Assembly (NCBI RefSeq): GCF_024753205.1
Contig: NZ_JANUGZ010000004.1
Span: forward strand, 744,001-808,000
Source: Massilia aurea
GTDB taxonomy: Bacteria > Pseudomonadota > Gammaproteobacteria > Burkholderiales > Burkholderiaceae_D
DNA: 64,000 bases
Direction: 5' to 3'
In this document: one piece after another, positions 8,364-15,884 of the stretch
Numbering within the stretch: position 1 is the first letter of the stretch
Layout: each line of letters opens with the position of its first letter
Translations under genes and position numbers: made by a program
Notes under the pieces: model-generated
What the model was told of the DNA's origin: nothing
What the model saw: the letters and a program-made list of their open reading frames with translations, nothing else
The model's database searches: none

Positions 8364-9521
8364 ATGATTCTTCATACGCTTCTCGACTACGACACGCTGC
8401 GCATCATCTGGTGGCTGCTGCTGGGTATCCTGCTGGTGGGCTTTGCCGTCACCGACGGGTTTGACCTGGGCACCGGCACCTTGCTGCCGTTTGTCGCCAA
8501 CACCGACCTGGAACGCCGGGTCGTCATCAATGCCGTCGGCCCCGTGTGGGAAGGCAATCAGGTCTGGCTCGTGCTGGGCGGCGGCGCCATTTTTGCGGCC
8601 TGGCCGCAGCTGTATGCGGTCTCGTTCTCGGGCTTTTACCTGGCGATGGCGGCCGTGCTGCTGGCGCTGATCCTGCGGCCGGTCGCCTTTAAATATCGCA
8701 GCAAGCGCGACAGCATCGGCTGGCGCGCGACCTGGGACTGGGCCCTGTTCGTCGGCGGCTTCGTGCCGGCGCTGATCTTCGGCGTCGCGATGGGCAATGT
8801 GCTGCAGGGCGTGCCGTTCCGCCTCGCGCCCGATCAGCAGATCTTTTACGAGGGTGGCTTCTTTGCCCTGCTCAATCCGTTTGCCGTGCTGTGCGGCCTG
8901 GTGTCGGTGGCCATGCTCGTCATGCACGGTGCGGCCTGGCTGGTGCTCAAGACCGATGGCCTGGTGGCCAGCCGTGCGCGCGCCTGGGGCATGCGCGCCG
9001 CGGTTGCCACCGTGGTGCTGTACGCCGTGGCCGGCGTGCTGCTGTGGGGCTTTGTCGATGGCTACCGCATCACGAGCGCGGTGGTGACGACCGGCCCGTC
9101 CAATCCGCTGTTCAAGACTGTCGAGGCGGGCGTGGCGGGCAGCTGGTTTGCCAATTACGCCGCGCATCCATGGACCCAGCTGGCGCCAGCGGCTGGCATC
9201 GTCGGCGCGCTGCTGACGCTGATGGCCCTGGTGCGGCGCCGGGAAGGCGTGGCCATGCTCACGTCGAGCCTGTCGATCGCCGGCATCGTGCTCAGCGTGG
9301 GGGCATCGATGTTCCCGTTTATTTTGCCATCGTCGATCCAGCCGCAGGCCAGCCTGACGGTGTGGGATGCGTCGTCGAGCCATCTGACGCTGTTCATCAT
9401 GCTCGTTGCGACCTGCATCTTTTTGCCCCTGATCCTGGCCTATACGAGCTGGGTCTACAAGGTCTTGTGGGGCAAGGTGGTGCCAGACGACATCAGCGGC
9501 GGCAAGAGTCACGCGTATTAA
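8364..9521 (+). CDS. cydB: Cytochrome bd ubiquinol oxidase subunit II
   Basis: CydB is the structural partner of CydA in the inner membrane. It is 385 residues with about eight or nine hydrophobic segments. The N-terminal region is typical of the family: IIWWLLLGILLVGFAVTDGF, followed by the GPVWEGNQVWLVLGGG segment. It begins 6 bases after the cydA stop and is followed after 34 bases by cydX, so the three oxidase subunits form one transcript. Length and domain order are normal. Confidence 0.98.
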   Translation: MILHTLLDYDTLRIIWWLLLGILLVGFAVTDGFDLGTGTLLPFVANTDLERRVVINAVGPVWEGNQVWLVLGGGAIFAAWPQLYAVSFSGFYLAMAAVLLALILRPVAFKYRSKRDSIGWRATWDWALFVGGFVPALIFGVAMGNVLQGVPFRLAPDQQIFYEGGFFALLNPFAVLCGLVSVAMLVMHGAAWLVLKTDGLVASRARAWGMRAAVATVVLYAVAGVLLWGFVDGYRITSAVVTTGPSNPLFKTVEAGVAGSWFANYAAHPWTQLAPAAGIVGALLTLMALVRRREGVAMLTSSLSIAGIVLSVGASMFPFILPSSIQPQASLTVWDASSSHLTLFIMLVATCIFLPLILAYTSWVYKVLWGKVVPDDISGGKSHAY

Positions 9522-9555
9522 CTGAACGAATAACGCAACCAGAAAGGACTTCACC

Positions 9556-9663
9556 ATGTGGTATTTCGCCTGGCTACTCGGCCTGCCGCTCGCGGCTGCC
9601 TTCGCCGTCCTCAATGCAATGTGGTACGAGCTGATGGACGACGCACAGCGCCAGCAGGCGTGA
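9556..9663 (+). CDS. cydX: Cytochrome bd small subunit CydX
   Basis: This 35-residue single-membrane-helix protein starts MWYFAWLLGLPLAAAF and continues VLNAMWYELMDDAQRQQA. It shows the family pattern seen in E. coli CydX: MWYFAW at the start, a Gly near position 9 and an acidic residue near position 25. CydX stabilises the haems of CydAB. The gene has its own ribosome site (AGAAAGGA) 8 bases before the ATG. Its position straight after cydB confirms the call. Confidence 0.95.
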   Translation: MWYFAWLLGLPLAAAFAVLNAMWYELMDDAQRQQA

Positions 9664-9667
9664 CGAC

Positions 9668-9706
9668 GGGCGTGCCGGCGTGGCTGATTTGCGCCGGCAC
9701 GCGCCC
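9668..9706 (+). terminator. Strong GC hairpin after cydX (no T-run)
   Basis: GGGCGTGCCGGCG pairs with CGCCGGCACGCGCCC across an 11-base loop, with a two-base bulge. It begins 4 bases after the cydX stop. No T-run follows, so it may act as a 3'-end stabiliser or a weak terminator for the cyd operon. Confidence 0.5.
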
Positions 9707-9801
9707 ATGTCATCACCCTGTCAAAGTCATTCGACAGTATTCGAACCGTGGCCCGGCGGTGTAAGCGTCCGGGACCGTTGAATCGAACCTTGAATGACCG
9801 C

Positions 9802-10122
9802 ATGCAAACCAATCTCGCCATCGTTGCACTCTCCGCGCTTGCCCAGGAATCCCGCTTTGCCGCGTTTCGGCTACTGGTGCAGGCCGGCCCCCAGGGCCAG
9901 TCCGCAAGCAATATTGCAGCAACCCTCGATATGCCGGCATCGTCCCTGTCATTTCATTTGAAGGAACTGACGCACGCGGGGCTGGTCGCGCCGCGCCAGC
10001 AAGGCCGCTTCATCTTCTATCGCGCGCGCGTGGAGACCTTGCAGGGCCTGATGGAGTTCCTGTCGGCCACCTGCGGCAACGCAGGTGCACAGTCGATGCA
10101 GGAGCGTCTGGCGACGGTATGA
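9802..10122 (+). CDS. ArsR-type helix-turn-helix regulator
   Basis: This encodes 106 residues from the ATG at 9802 (MQTNLAIVALSALAQESRFA). An upstream in-frame start exists but adds an Arg/Pro-rich stretch without homology. The winged-helix core runs through SASNIAATLDMPASSLSFHLKELTHAGL, then QQGRFIFYRA as the wing. No Cys-rich metal site is visible on the recognition helix, so the inducer is unknown. Two copies of ATTCGA, spaced one helical turn apart (9729 and 9739), lie upstream and could be an operator. No arsenic or efflux gene is adjacent, which makes a role in metal resistance unproven. Confidence 0.87.
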   Translation: MQTNLAIVALSALAQESRFAAFRLLVQAGPQGQSASNIAATLDMPASSLSFHLKELTHAGLVAPRQQGRFIFYRARVETLQGLMEFLSATCGNAGAQSMQERLATV

Positions 10123-10167
10123 TCGTCGATGCCGGAATTGCCGGTGCTGCCATCGACGAGGATCACC

Positions 10168-10506
10168 ATGACGTCAACCACCACGCCGCAACGGGTGCAA
10201 CTGAGCCGCAAGAAAGGTTGGCGCATGCCACCCAACACGATTTCCGTGGCGCGGCCTGGCAAGTGGGGTAATCCATTTTCGGTGCTGCCCGAGCTGGCGC
10301 CCGGCACACCGGCCGGGCGCTATATCGCAATGCCGACGGTCGAAGAAGCCGTGGCGGCGTATCGCCTGTGGCTGCAGATCGATCCGGCCGGGCAGCAAGT
10401 GGCGCAACAGGCACATGCGTCGCTGTGCGGCCATGACCTGGCATGCTGGTGCCGGCCGGGCACCCCGTGTCATGCGCAGGTGCTGATCGATCTCGTGAAT
10501 GCGTGA
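10168..10506 (+). CDS. DUF4326 domain protein
   Basis: This encodes 112 residues from the ATG at 10168, which follows GAGGA; an earlier in-frame start lacks a ribosome site. The core pattern is characteristic of DUF4326: VARPGKWGNPFSV near the start, then a helical segment, then CGHDLACWCRPGTPCHAQVLI with clustered Cys and His. Members are small and often phage- or plasmid-associated; the function is unknown. The Cys/His cluster suggests metal binding, which is inference. It converges with the DUF2807 gene, with only 3 bases between the stops. Confidence 0.82.
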   Translation: MTSTTTPQRVQLSRKKGWRMPPNTISVARPGKWGNPFSVLPELAPGTPAGRYIAMPTVEEAVAAYRLWLQIDPAGQQVAQQAHASLCGHDLACWCRPGTPCHAQVLIDLVNA

Positions 10507-10509
10507 TGG

Positions 10510-11139
10510 TTATTTGGCGGCAGTGACGTTACCGATGCCCGAAACCGACTTGCTCACCGATGCCGGCTTGCCGTAATACGTCAGGTTGCCCAGGCCCTGG
10601 ACGCTGGCATTGAGCTTGTTGGTGGCGTGCACGCTCACGTCGCCGATGCCGCGGAAGGTCACATCGGCATCCTGCGCGATCAGGGCCTTGGCGTCGACTT
10701 CGCCCACACCCTCGGCATTCAGGCGCAACTGGCCTACCTTGCCGTTCATTTGCAGGCTGCCGGCGCCCCGGTAATTCACGTCGAAGCGCTCGGTGCGCAC
10801 ATTATTCAGGATCATCAGGCCGGCGCCTTCGCCGCGAAAACTGGTGAGCTCGGGCATGGTCACGACCACCCGTTCGGCATCGTCGATATTGACGTTCTTG
10901 CTGTTCTTGTCCGCGAACGACAGGCGCAGTTCGCCGTTCACGACCTCGGTCTTCACACGGTCGATGAATTTCTGGTTGCCCTCGACCCGCAGCGAATACG
11001 CCTTGCCTACCTCGACCACCAGGCTCACGGGGCCCTGTGAATCGATGGTCTTGAACGGCGTCACGCTGCGCACCTGTTCGGCGGCCTGGATCGAGAGGGA
11101 TGCGAGCGAGAAAAGGGCGACGATGACGGCACGTTTCAT
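10510..11139 (-). CDS. Exported DUF2807 (head-GIN domain) protein
   Basis: The ATG at 11139 follows GGAG (CTGGAGAACATC). It opens a 209-residue protein with a signal peptide: MKRAVIVALFSLASLSIQA, then cleavage near AEQ. The mature part is a series of short beta-strand repeats rich in Gly and Asn (FRGEGAGLMI, YRGAGSLQM, AEGVGEVDAK, FRGIGDVSV, VQGLGNLTYYG). This is the right-handed beta-helix pattern of the DUF2807 family. It is expected in the periplasm or attached to the outer membrane; its role is unknown. The frame stays open further upstream, but that part is not exported-protein-like and is rejected. Confidence 0.87.
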   Translation of the reverse strand: MKRAVIVALFSLASLSIQAAEQVRSVTPFKTIDSQGPVSLVVEVGKAYSLRVEGNQKFIDRVKTEVVNGELRLSFADKNSKNVNIDDAERVVVTMPELTSFRGEGAGLMILNNVRTERFDVNYRGAGSLQMNGKVGQLRLNAEGVGEVDAKALIAQDADVTFRGIGDVSVHATNKLNASVQGLGNLTYYGKPASVSKSVSGIGNVTAAK

Positions 11140-11249
11140 GATGTTCTCCAGTGAGTTGATGGAGCCCATTCTAGGCACGGCACCCATCCGCAGCCCCGCC
11201 CTTGCGATGGATTGCAAGAAACGGGTGTTGAACTGCACAGGCGCCGGAA

Positions 11250-11834
11250 TCAGTGCTTCGTGGCGAGAAACTGGCCTTTGCCGACCGCGACCAGGCTGGT
11301 ACTCCAGCCCGGCGCGCAGCGCAGCGCCTGCATGAACGGCGCCAGTTCCTGTGCGTGCGAGGTGGCGTTGTCCACCACGACCAGCCCGCCCGGTCGCAGT
11401 ACACGTTCGATCTGCGGCAGCCAGGCGAGGTAAGCGGTGCGCTCCGAATCCAGGAAGACGAGGTCGAACGCCGCATCGGCGCCGCCGGCCAGCACGTCGC
11501 CTGCGTTGCCTTCGACCTGATGCACCCGGTCCTGCAGCCCGACGCGCGCGAAATTGGCGCGCGCCATCGCGACCTTCGCGGGCGAGAGTTCGACCGTCGT
11601 GACGAGACCATCGTGCGCCGCGGCCGCATCGGCCAGCCACAGCGTCGAGTAACCATTGGATGTGCCGATCTCGAGAATGCGGCGTGCGCCCATCGCCCGC
11701 ACGATAACGGCCAGGAACTCGCCGGTATCGTGGGTGATGTTGAGCATGCGGCTGGCACGGTTCTCGTGGGCCGCATCGTGACTGGCGCCGAAGGTTTCCA
11801 GCTCTTTCAGCAGGGCTTTAAGTGAAGTGGTCAA
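11250..11834 (-). CDS. Class I SAM-dependent O-methyltransferase
   Basis: The likely start is the TTG at 11834, 7 bases after GGAG; an in-frame start at 11870 would add 12 residues. The SAM-binding motif I is ILEIGTSNGYSTLWLA. It is followed by TVELSPAKVAMARANF (ribose-binding acidic residue), then DLVFLDSERTAYLAWL and a VLRPGGLVVVDNA strand. This is the catechol O-methyltransferase-like fold of small bacterial O-methyltransferases. The acceptor is unknown. It is a cytoplasmic protein with no signal peptide, and the genes around it give no pathway. Confidence 0.88.
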   Translation of the reverse strand: MTTSLKALLKELETFGASHDAAHENRASRMLNITHDTGEFLAVIVRAMGARRILEIGTSNGYSTLWLADAAAAHDGLVTTVELSPAKVAMARANFARVGLQDRVHQVEGNAGDVLAGGADAAFDLVFLDSERTAYLAWLPQIERVLRPGGLVVVDNATSHAQELAPFMQALRCAPGWSTSLVAVGKGQFLATKH

Positions 11835-11907
11835 CGGTTGTCTCCATTTTGTCCGGGAATCGAGGCGCACGATTGCGACGTTGCTAATATTGCCGAAGCG
11901 ATAAGCC

Positions 11908-11913
11908 TATAAT
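11908..11913 (+). promoter_or_regulatory. Consensus -10 hexamer upstream of the effector-binding-domain gene
   Basis: A perfect TATAAT lies 28 bases before the ATG at 11941, the right distance for a short leader. No good -35 is visible at 16-18 bases, so it may be activator-dependent. Confidence 0.4.
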
Positions 11914-11940
11914 CTTTTCGTCTCTTTTGAAGTCCACATC

Positions 11941-12411
11941 ATGCACATCTCGACCATCACACTACCTGAAATGAAGCTCGCCGGGCTACCGGCAGTTGCG
12001 CCAATTTCAGCGCCGGAAACGGATTTGCCAGAGATCTGGAAAGCATTCCTCGCCCGTGAAGGCGAGCTGGGCGAGCACAACGGTGTCCGCTACGGCGTAA
12101 CGCTGCGGCAGGACAATGGTGAGCAGGTCGAATGCGTGGCCGTCGAGGTCGCTGACCTCGACCAGCTCCCGCCCGGCATGATCGGCATCCAGGTGCCGGC
12201 GCGCCGTTATGCGCTGATGACGCACCGCGGCCCGATGCTGCATGCGCAAGCCTCGCGCGTGACCGGCACGGCAGCGATGGAGCAACTGGGCATGGAAGCC
12301 GATGAAGAGGGTATCCGCCTGGAACGGTACGACCGCCGCTACACGCCGACCGTCGACGATGGCGCGCGGCCGGACAATGCCTACGACATCCTGGTGCCGC
12401 TGTACGGTTGA
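11941..12411 (+). CDS. GyrI-like / AraC-effector-binding domain protein
   Basis: This encodes 156 residues. The pattern is that of stand-alone effector-binding (GyrI-like) domains: a LAGLPAVAPI opening strand, LPEIWKAFLAREGEL, NGVRYGVTLRQDN, VPARRYALMTHRGPM, and the closing DRRYTP followed by YDILVPLYG. In AraC-type regulators this domain binds small molecules; stand-alone forms bind ligands or modulate partner proteins. No HTH is attached. It is divergent from the O-methyltransferase and is followed by a perfect hairpin. Confidence 0.85.
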   Translation: MHISTITLPEMKLAGLPAVAPISAPETDLPEIWKAFLAREGELGEHNGVRYGVTLRQDNGEQVECVAVEVADLDQLPPGMIGIQVPARRYALMTHRGPMLHAQASRVTGTAAMEQLGMEADEEGIRLERYDRRYTPTVDDGARPDNAYDILVPLYG

Positions 12412-12434
12412 ACTGATATGAAGCACAGATAAAG

Positions 12435-12460
12435 GACACGGCCCGCGTCGGGGCCGTGTC
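12435..12460 (+). terminator. Perfect 10-bp hairpin downstream of the GyrI-like gene
   Basis: GACACGGCCC pairs exactly with GGGCCGTGTC around a 6-base loop, 24 bases after the stop. There is no T-run, so intrinsic termination strength is uncertain. Confidence 0.6.
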
Positions 12461-12692
12461 GTGGGTGCATCTCTATAAATTGGTGCCGGTATATTTCCCG
12501 ACCGCCGGCGCCGGTAGGGCAGCTCGCGCTGCCGCGTTCCCTTCCCAAGGAGCACTTGCATTGTGCTGCTTAAATGTGACAACCGTTTGACGATCCGGAC
12601 GAATTCGATTTCTCTTGCTTGTTTCCCTTTGTAAAGCTCACGGATAATGCCTGCTTTGCGGTCGCCTTGACCGCCAGCCACAGGAGCAGCAC

Positions 12693-14363
12693 GTGCACGA
12701 GCAAGATTCCGGACCGGATGCGTCCACCCAGCCAGGCAACCCCGCGCGCAGGCGCATTTTTCAGGCCGCCGCGGCCGCTGGCGTGGTGGCCGGCGCCGGC
12801 ACGCTGCCCGGCGTGGCAAACGCAGCGCCCACCGCGGCGAAGGCGCCAGCCAGGAGTTCGCTCGACGCCAAGCTGCGCGCCCACGTCAAGAACGTGGTTG
12901 TGATCTACCTGGAAAACCGCAGCTTCAACAATCTGTTTGCCGATTTCCCCGGCCTGGCCGAGCCGCTGGCAAGCGTGCCGGCGGCGCGCCTGCAACAGCG
13001 CGACCGCGACGGTTCGGTCCTGCCGACCCTGCCCAACATCTGGGGCGGCATGGTGCCGGGCCGCCAGAATATCGGCGGCAAGGATTACCTGATCGACGAA
13101 AAGCAATTGGCAGCATTGCCGAATGCGCCGTTCAAGCTGACCGACGGCGATGGCAAGCCGCTGCCGGAATCCATCGTCACGCGTGACCTGGTGCACCAGT
13201 TCTATCACAACCAGATGCAGATCAATGGCGGGCGCAACGACGGCTTTGCCGCCTGGTCCGATGCCGGCGGCATGGTGATGGGCTATTACGGCGAAACATC
13301 GAAGAACCTCGGCCTGTGGCAGATCGCGCGCGAATTCACGCTGTGCGACAACTTCTTCATGGCCGCGTTTGGCGGCTCGTACCTGAACCACCAGTTCCTG
13401 ATCAGTGGCCGGGTGCCGGAATACTTCGATGCCGCGCAGACGATGGCCAAATCGAAGATTGCAGTGCTGGACGATGGCCCGCAGGGCGTACGCCTGGCGC
13501 TGGCCCCCGATTCGCCGGCCTCGGCGCTGGACGGTCCGCCCAAGGTCGTGCGCAATGGCGCGATGACGCCGGACGGTTATGCCGTCAACACGATGGCGCC
13601 GCCGTACCAGCCGAGCTGGGTCCGTCCGGCCGTCGATGGCGACCCGCTGCACGCCGACCCGCAGGACGCCAGCGTGTTGCCGCCGCAAACCTATGACACG
13701 ATCGGCGACCTGCTGTCCCGGCGCGGTGTCAGCTGGGCCTGGTATGGCGGCGGCCAGCAAGCGGCGCTCGATGGCCGCGGCGCCGGCCAGAAGCCCAACT
13801 TCCAGTACCACCACCAGCCATTCAATTACTTCAGGCAGTTCGCCCCGGGAACCAAAGCGCGCGCCGACCACCTGCGTGACGGCGGCCTGGGCGACAGCCC
13901 GATCTCGAACCGGTTCATTGCGGACGTGATTGCCGGCAAGCTGCCGGCGGTTGCGTTCTACAAGCCGCAAGGCAACCTGAACCTGCACGCCGGGTACTCG
14001 GACATCGAATCGGGCGACGCCCACGTCGCCAACGTCATTGAGCACCTGAAAAAGTCACCGCAGTGGAAAGACATGGTGGTGGTGATCACGTTCGACGAGA
14101 ACGGCGGCTGGTGGGACCATGTGGCCCCGCCGAAGGGCGACCGCTGGGGCCCGGGCTCGCGCATCCCGGCGATCGTGGTGTCGCCGCACGCCAAGCGGGG
14201 CGTGGTCGACCACAACTTCTATGACACGACCTCGGTGCTGCGCTTCATCACGCGCCTGCACGGTCTGCCGCTGCTGGAAGGCCTGGCTGTACGCAACGCC
14301 GCGTTCGAAGGGCGCGGCGCCCGTCCGCCGGGCGATCTGACGGCCACATTGCAATTCCGGTGA
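12693..14363 (+). CDS. Tat-exported alkaline phosphatase/phospholipase C-type phosphoesterase
   Basis: This encodes 556 residues from a GTG start preceded by AGGAG. The N-terminus carries a twin-arginine signal: ARRRIFQAAAAAGVVAGAG, with the Arg run at 19-21 and likely cleavage near ANA-AP. The mature protein opens with VVVIYLENRSFNNLF. Further on it has NFFMAAFGGSYLNHQFLISG, then the metal-site segment FDENGGWWDHVAPP near residue 470. These are hallmarks of the phosphoesterase family that includes bacterial phospholipase C and AcpA acid phosphatase. It should act in the periplasm or outside the cell on phosphate esters; the substrate is not determined. It ends in a classical terminator. Confidence 0.92.
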   Translation: MHEQDSGPDASTQPGNPARRRIFQAAAAAGVVAGAGTLPGVANAAPTAAKAPARSSLDAKLRAHVKNVVVIYLENRSFNNLFADFPGLAEPLASVPAARLQQRDRDGSVLPTLPNIWGGMVPGRQNIGGKDYLIDEKQLAALPNAPFKLTDGDGKPLPESIVTRDLVHQFYHNQMQINGGRNDGFAAWSDAGGMVMGYYGETSKNLGLWQIAREFTLCDNFFMAAFGGSYLNHQFLISGRVPEYFDAAQTMAKSKIAVLDDGPQGVRLALAPDSPASALDGPPKVVRNGAMTPDGYAVNTMAPPYQPSWVRPAVDGDPLHADPQDASVLPPQTYDTIGDLLSRRGVSWAWYGGGQQAALDGRGAGQKPNFQYHHQPFNYFRQFAPGTKARADHLRDGGLGDSPISNRFIADVIAGKLPAVAFYKPQGNLNLHAGYSDIESGDAHVANVIEHLKKSPQWKDMVVVITFDENGGWWDHVAPPKGDRWGPGSRIPAIVVSPHAKRGVVDHNFYDTTSVLRFITRLHGLPLLEGLAVRNAAFEGRGARPPGDLTATLQFR

Positions 14364-14366
14364 TAC

Positions 14367-14393
14367 AAAGCCAGTCATCAAGGCTGGCTTTTT
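14367..14393 (+). terminator. Intrinsic terminator of the phosphoesterase gene
   Basis: AAAGCCAG pairs with CTGGCTTT around a 9-base loop, and the T-run ends at 14393. It begins 4 bases after the stop codon. Confidence 0.9.
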
Positions 14394-14598
14394 GATTAAA
14401 AGTTTCCTATTGGCTATCGCGCGCTGGTAACAATGACACAGGTATAAAGTTTGCCTACTCGATGTTGTTTCGTTGATAACCGTCATAACGATGGGTTCGA
14501 CAAGCAGTATTGAATTGCCCAAACATATAGGGAAGAAGCGCCGGCCATCGTGCAGCGTCCAACCCAATCCTACAATGTCAAGAATCAGGAGATACACC

Positions 14599-15231
14599 AT
14601 GCAGAAAACTCAACTCATCAAGCGCCTGTTGGCAGTGTCGGTCGCAGCAGCCATGTTCGGTTCGGTTGGCGCCCAGGCGCAAACCGCCAACTCCACCCAG
14701 ATGGGTGCCAGCGCGACGTCCGCTACCGCCAGTGGCACGGCCAAGCTGGCCGCTGCCGATCGCAAGGCCATCATGGACATGGGCATGTCGAACATGGCTG
14801 AGGTGGAAATGGGCAAAATGGCGCAAAGCAAGAGCCAGAATGCCGATGTGAAAGCGTTCGCTCAGAAAATGGTCGATGACCATGGCAAGGCGCTGACCGA
14901 AGTGCAGACCCTGGCGCAATCGAAGGGCGTGACCCTGCCAACCGAACTTGATGCCAAGCACAAGGCGATGGCGGCCAAGCTGGAAAAGGCCAATGGCGAC
15001 GCGTTCGACAAGGCCTACACGAAGCAGGGCGGCGTGGCAGCGCACAAGGAAACGCTGGCCAAGCTGCAAAAAGCCTCGAAAGCGGCCAAGGATGCTGACG
15101 TCAAGGGTCAGGTCGACAAGATGATCCCGGTCGTGCAAGAGCACCTGAAGCATGCCGAGCAAGTTGCTAGCGGCAAGATGGGCAGCACCGGCAGCTCGGG
15201 CGCCGCTGGTCATACCGGCGCCAGCCACTAA
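14599..15231 (+). CDS. Periplasmic DUF4142 protein
   Basis: This encodes 210 residues from an ATG preceded by AGGAG. The signal peptide is LIKRLLAVSVAAAMFGSVGAQA. The mature protein is a four-helix, ferritin-like DUF4142 domain: a helix at MDMGMSNMAEVEMGKMAQSK, then DVKAFAQKMVDDHGKALTEV with the conserved DH, then a long Lys/Ala-rich helix pair. A low-complexity Ser/Gly tail ends the protein. DUF4142 proteins are stress-linked and of unknown activity. About 200 bases upstream are free of genes and likely contain its promoter, though I could not fix one. Confidence 0.9.
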   Translation: MQKTQLIKRLLAVSVAAAMFGSVGAQAQTANSTQMGASATSATASGTAKLAAADRKAIMDMGMSNMAEVEMGKMAQSKSQNADVKAFAQKMVDDHGKALTEVQTLAQSKGVTLPTELDAKHKAMAAKLEKANGDAFDKAYTKQGGVAAHKETLAKLQKASKAAKDADVKGQVDKMIPVVQEHLKHAEQVASGKMGSTGSSGAAGHTGASH

Positions 15232-15233
15232 GA

Positions 15234-15797
15234 TCAGGCGTTGATCGCGCCGCCGCCAGGGGTGGTTCGCACCCTTGGCGGCGGCTCGGTTTTCCACTTT
15301 CCTTCAATCCGTTCGATCACGATCTCGATGCCGACGATGGCGTTCAGCATCCCCTCGATGTAATCGTTCGGTGCGTCGCTCACCGCCCATGGTTCAGCTT
15401 GCATGTGTTCCATGCGGTCGGTCAGGCGCGTCACCTGCGCCAGCAGCCAGGCCGGCTCGTCGATCGTGCGCAGCCGCCCGTGCACATGGACCACGTTATA
15501 GGTCCAGGTAGGCACCACGCGGCCACCCGTTTCTTCTTTTTCCACGCGATCCGGCGTGGCATACCCCGATGGTCCCCTAAACACGACCAGCACCTGCTGC
15601 CCGTCGCGTCGCCAGACGGGATTGCGGCGCGCGACGTGCGTGCGCAAAATACCCTCGCTCGCGTAGACATCAAATGGCAGGTGATCGGCGTCTGGCAGTC
15701 CGTCGCTGTGCGTCACCAGCATGCCAAGTGGGTGGGCGGCAATCAGGTCGTGCAGGCTAGTGCTGTCAGGCTGGGCAAAACGGGCAGGACAATACAT
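15234..15797 (-). CDS. FMN-binding negative transcriptional regulator, PaiB-like
   Basis: This encodes 187 residues from the ATG at 15797, with GGAGACAC as the ribosome site. The protein shows the PaiB family pattern: a MYCPARFAQPD opening, LIAAHPLGMLVT, then HLPFDV, HVARRNPVWR, VLVVFRGPSGYATP, and VPTWTYNVVHVHGR near residue 110. PaiB-like proteins have an FMN-binding split-barrel fold; in Bacillus PaiB acts in regulation. Here the gene is divergent from a MocR-type regulator, a pairing that suggests the MocR protein controls it. Its last codons form a strong hairpin. Confidence 0.88.
   Translation of the reverse strand: MYCPARFAQPDSTSLHDLIAAHPLGMLVTHSDGLPDADHLPFDVYASEGILRTHVARRNPVWRRDGQQVLVVFRGPSGYATPDRVEKEETGGRVVPTWTYNVVHVHGRLRTIDEPAWLLAQVTRLTDRMEHMQAEPWAVSDAPNDYIEGMLNAIVGIEIVIERIEGKWKTEPPPRVRTTPGGGAINA
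15250..15284 (+). terminator. 15-bp stem-loop at the 3' end of the paiB-like gene
   Basis: CCGCCGCCAGGGGTG pairs with CACCCTTGGCGGCGG, with one G-U pair and a 5-base loop. On the plus strand it is followed by CTCGGTTTTCC, so it could terminate DUF4142 transcripts while lying inside the convergent coding region. Confidence 0.55.
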
Positions 15798-15836
15798 GCA
15801 ATGTGTCTCCAGAGTAGACCCGTATCCTCGAATACA

Positions 15837-15861
15837 AATTGGCTTTCCAAAATAGCCAATT
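15837..15861. promoter_or_regulatory. Perfect inverted repeat between divergent paiB-like and MocR genes (candidate operator)
   Basis: AATTGGCT and AGCCAATT flank a 9-base spacer. The left arm contains a -35-like TTGGCT, and a -10-like TACAGT follows 16 bases later at 15861-15866, so a bound protein would cover the promoter of the MocR gene. It is the only perfect 8-bp palindrome I found between the two genes. Confidence 0.6.
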
Positions 15862-15884
15862 ACAGTAAAGATGGGCGTACCAAT

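Noticed and set aside
9729-9745. Arsenic-type operator for the ArsR-like gene
   Set aside because: The two ATTCGA copies are direct, not inverted, and no metal-binding Cys or arsenic gene is present; kept only as a remark.
4827-9911. A 1,694-codon open frame antisense to the cyd genes
   Set aside because: It runs against five well-supported genes, and its composition (runs of Gln, Arg and His) is that of a reverse frame of GC-rich coding DNA.
10510-11640. A 376-residue version of the DUF2807 gene
   Set aside because: The extra N-terminal part is Arg-rich shadow sequence overlapping the methyltransferase gene; the ATG at 11139 has a ribosome site and a signal peptide.
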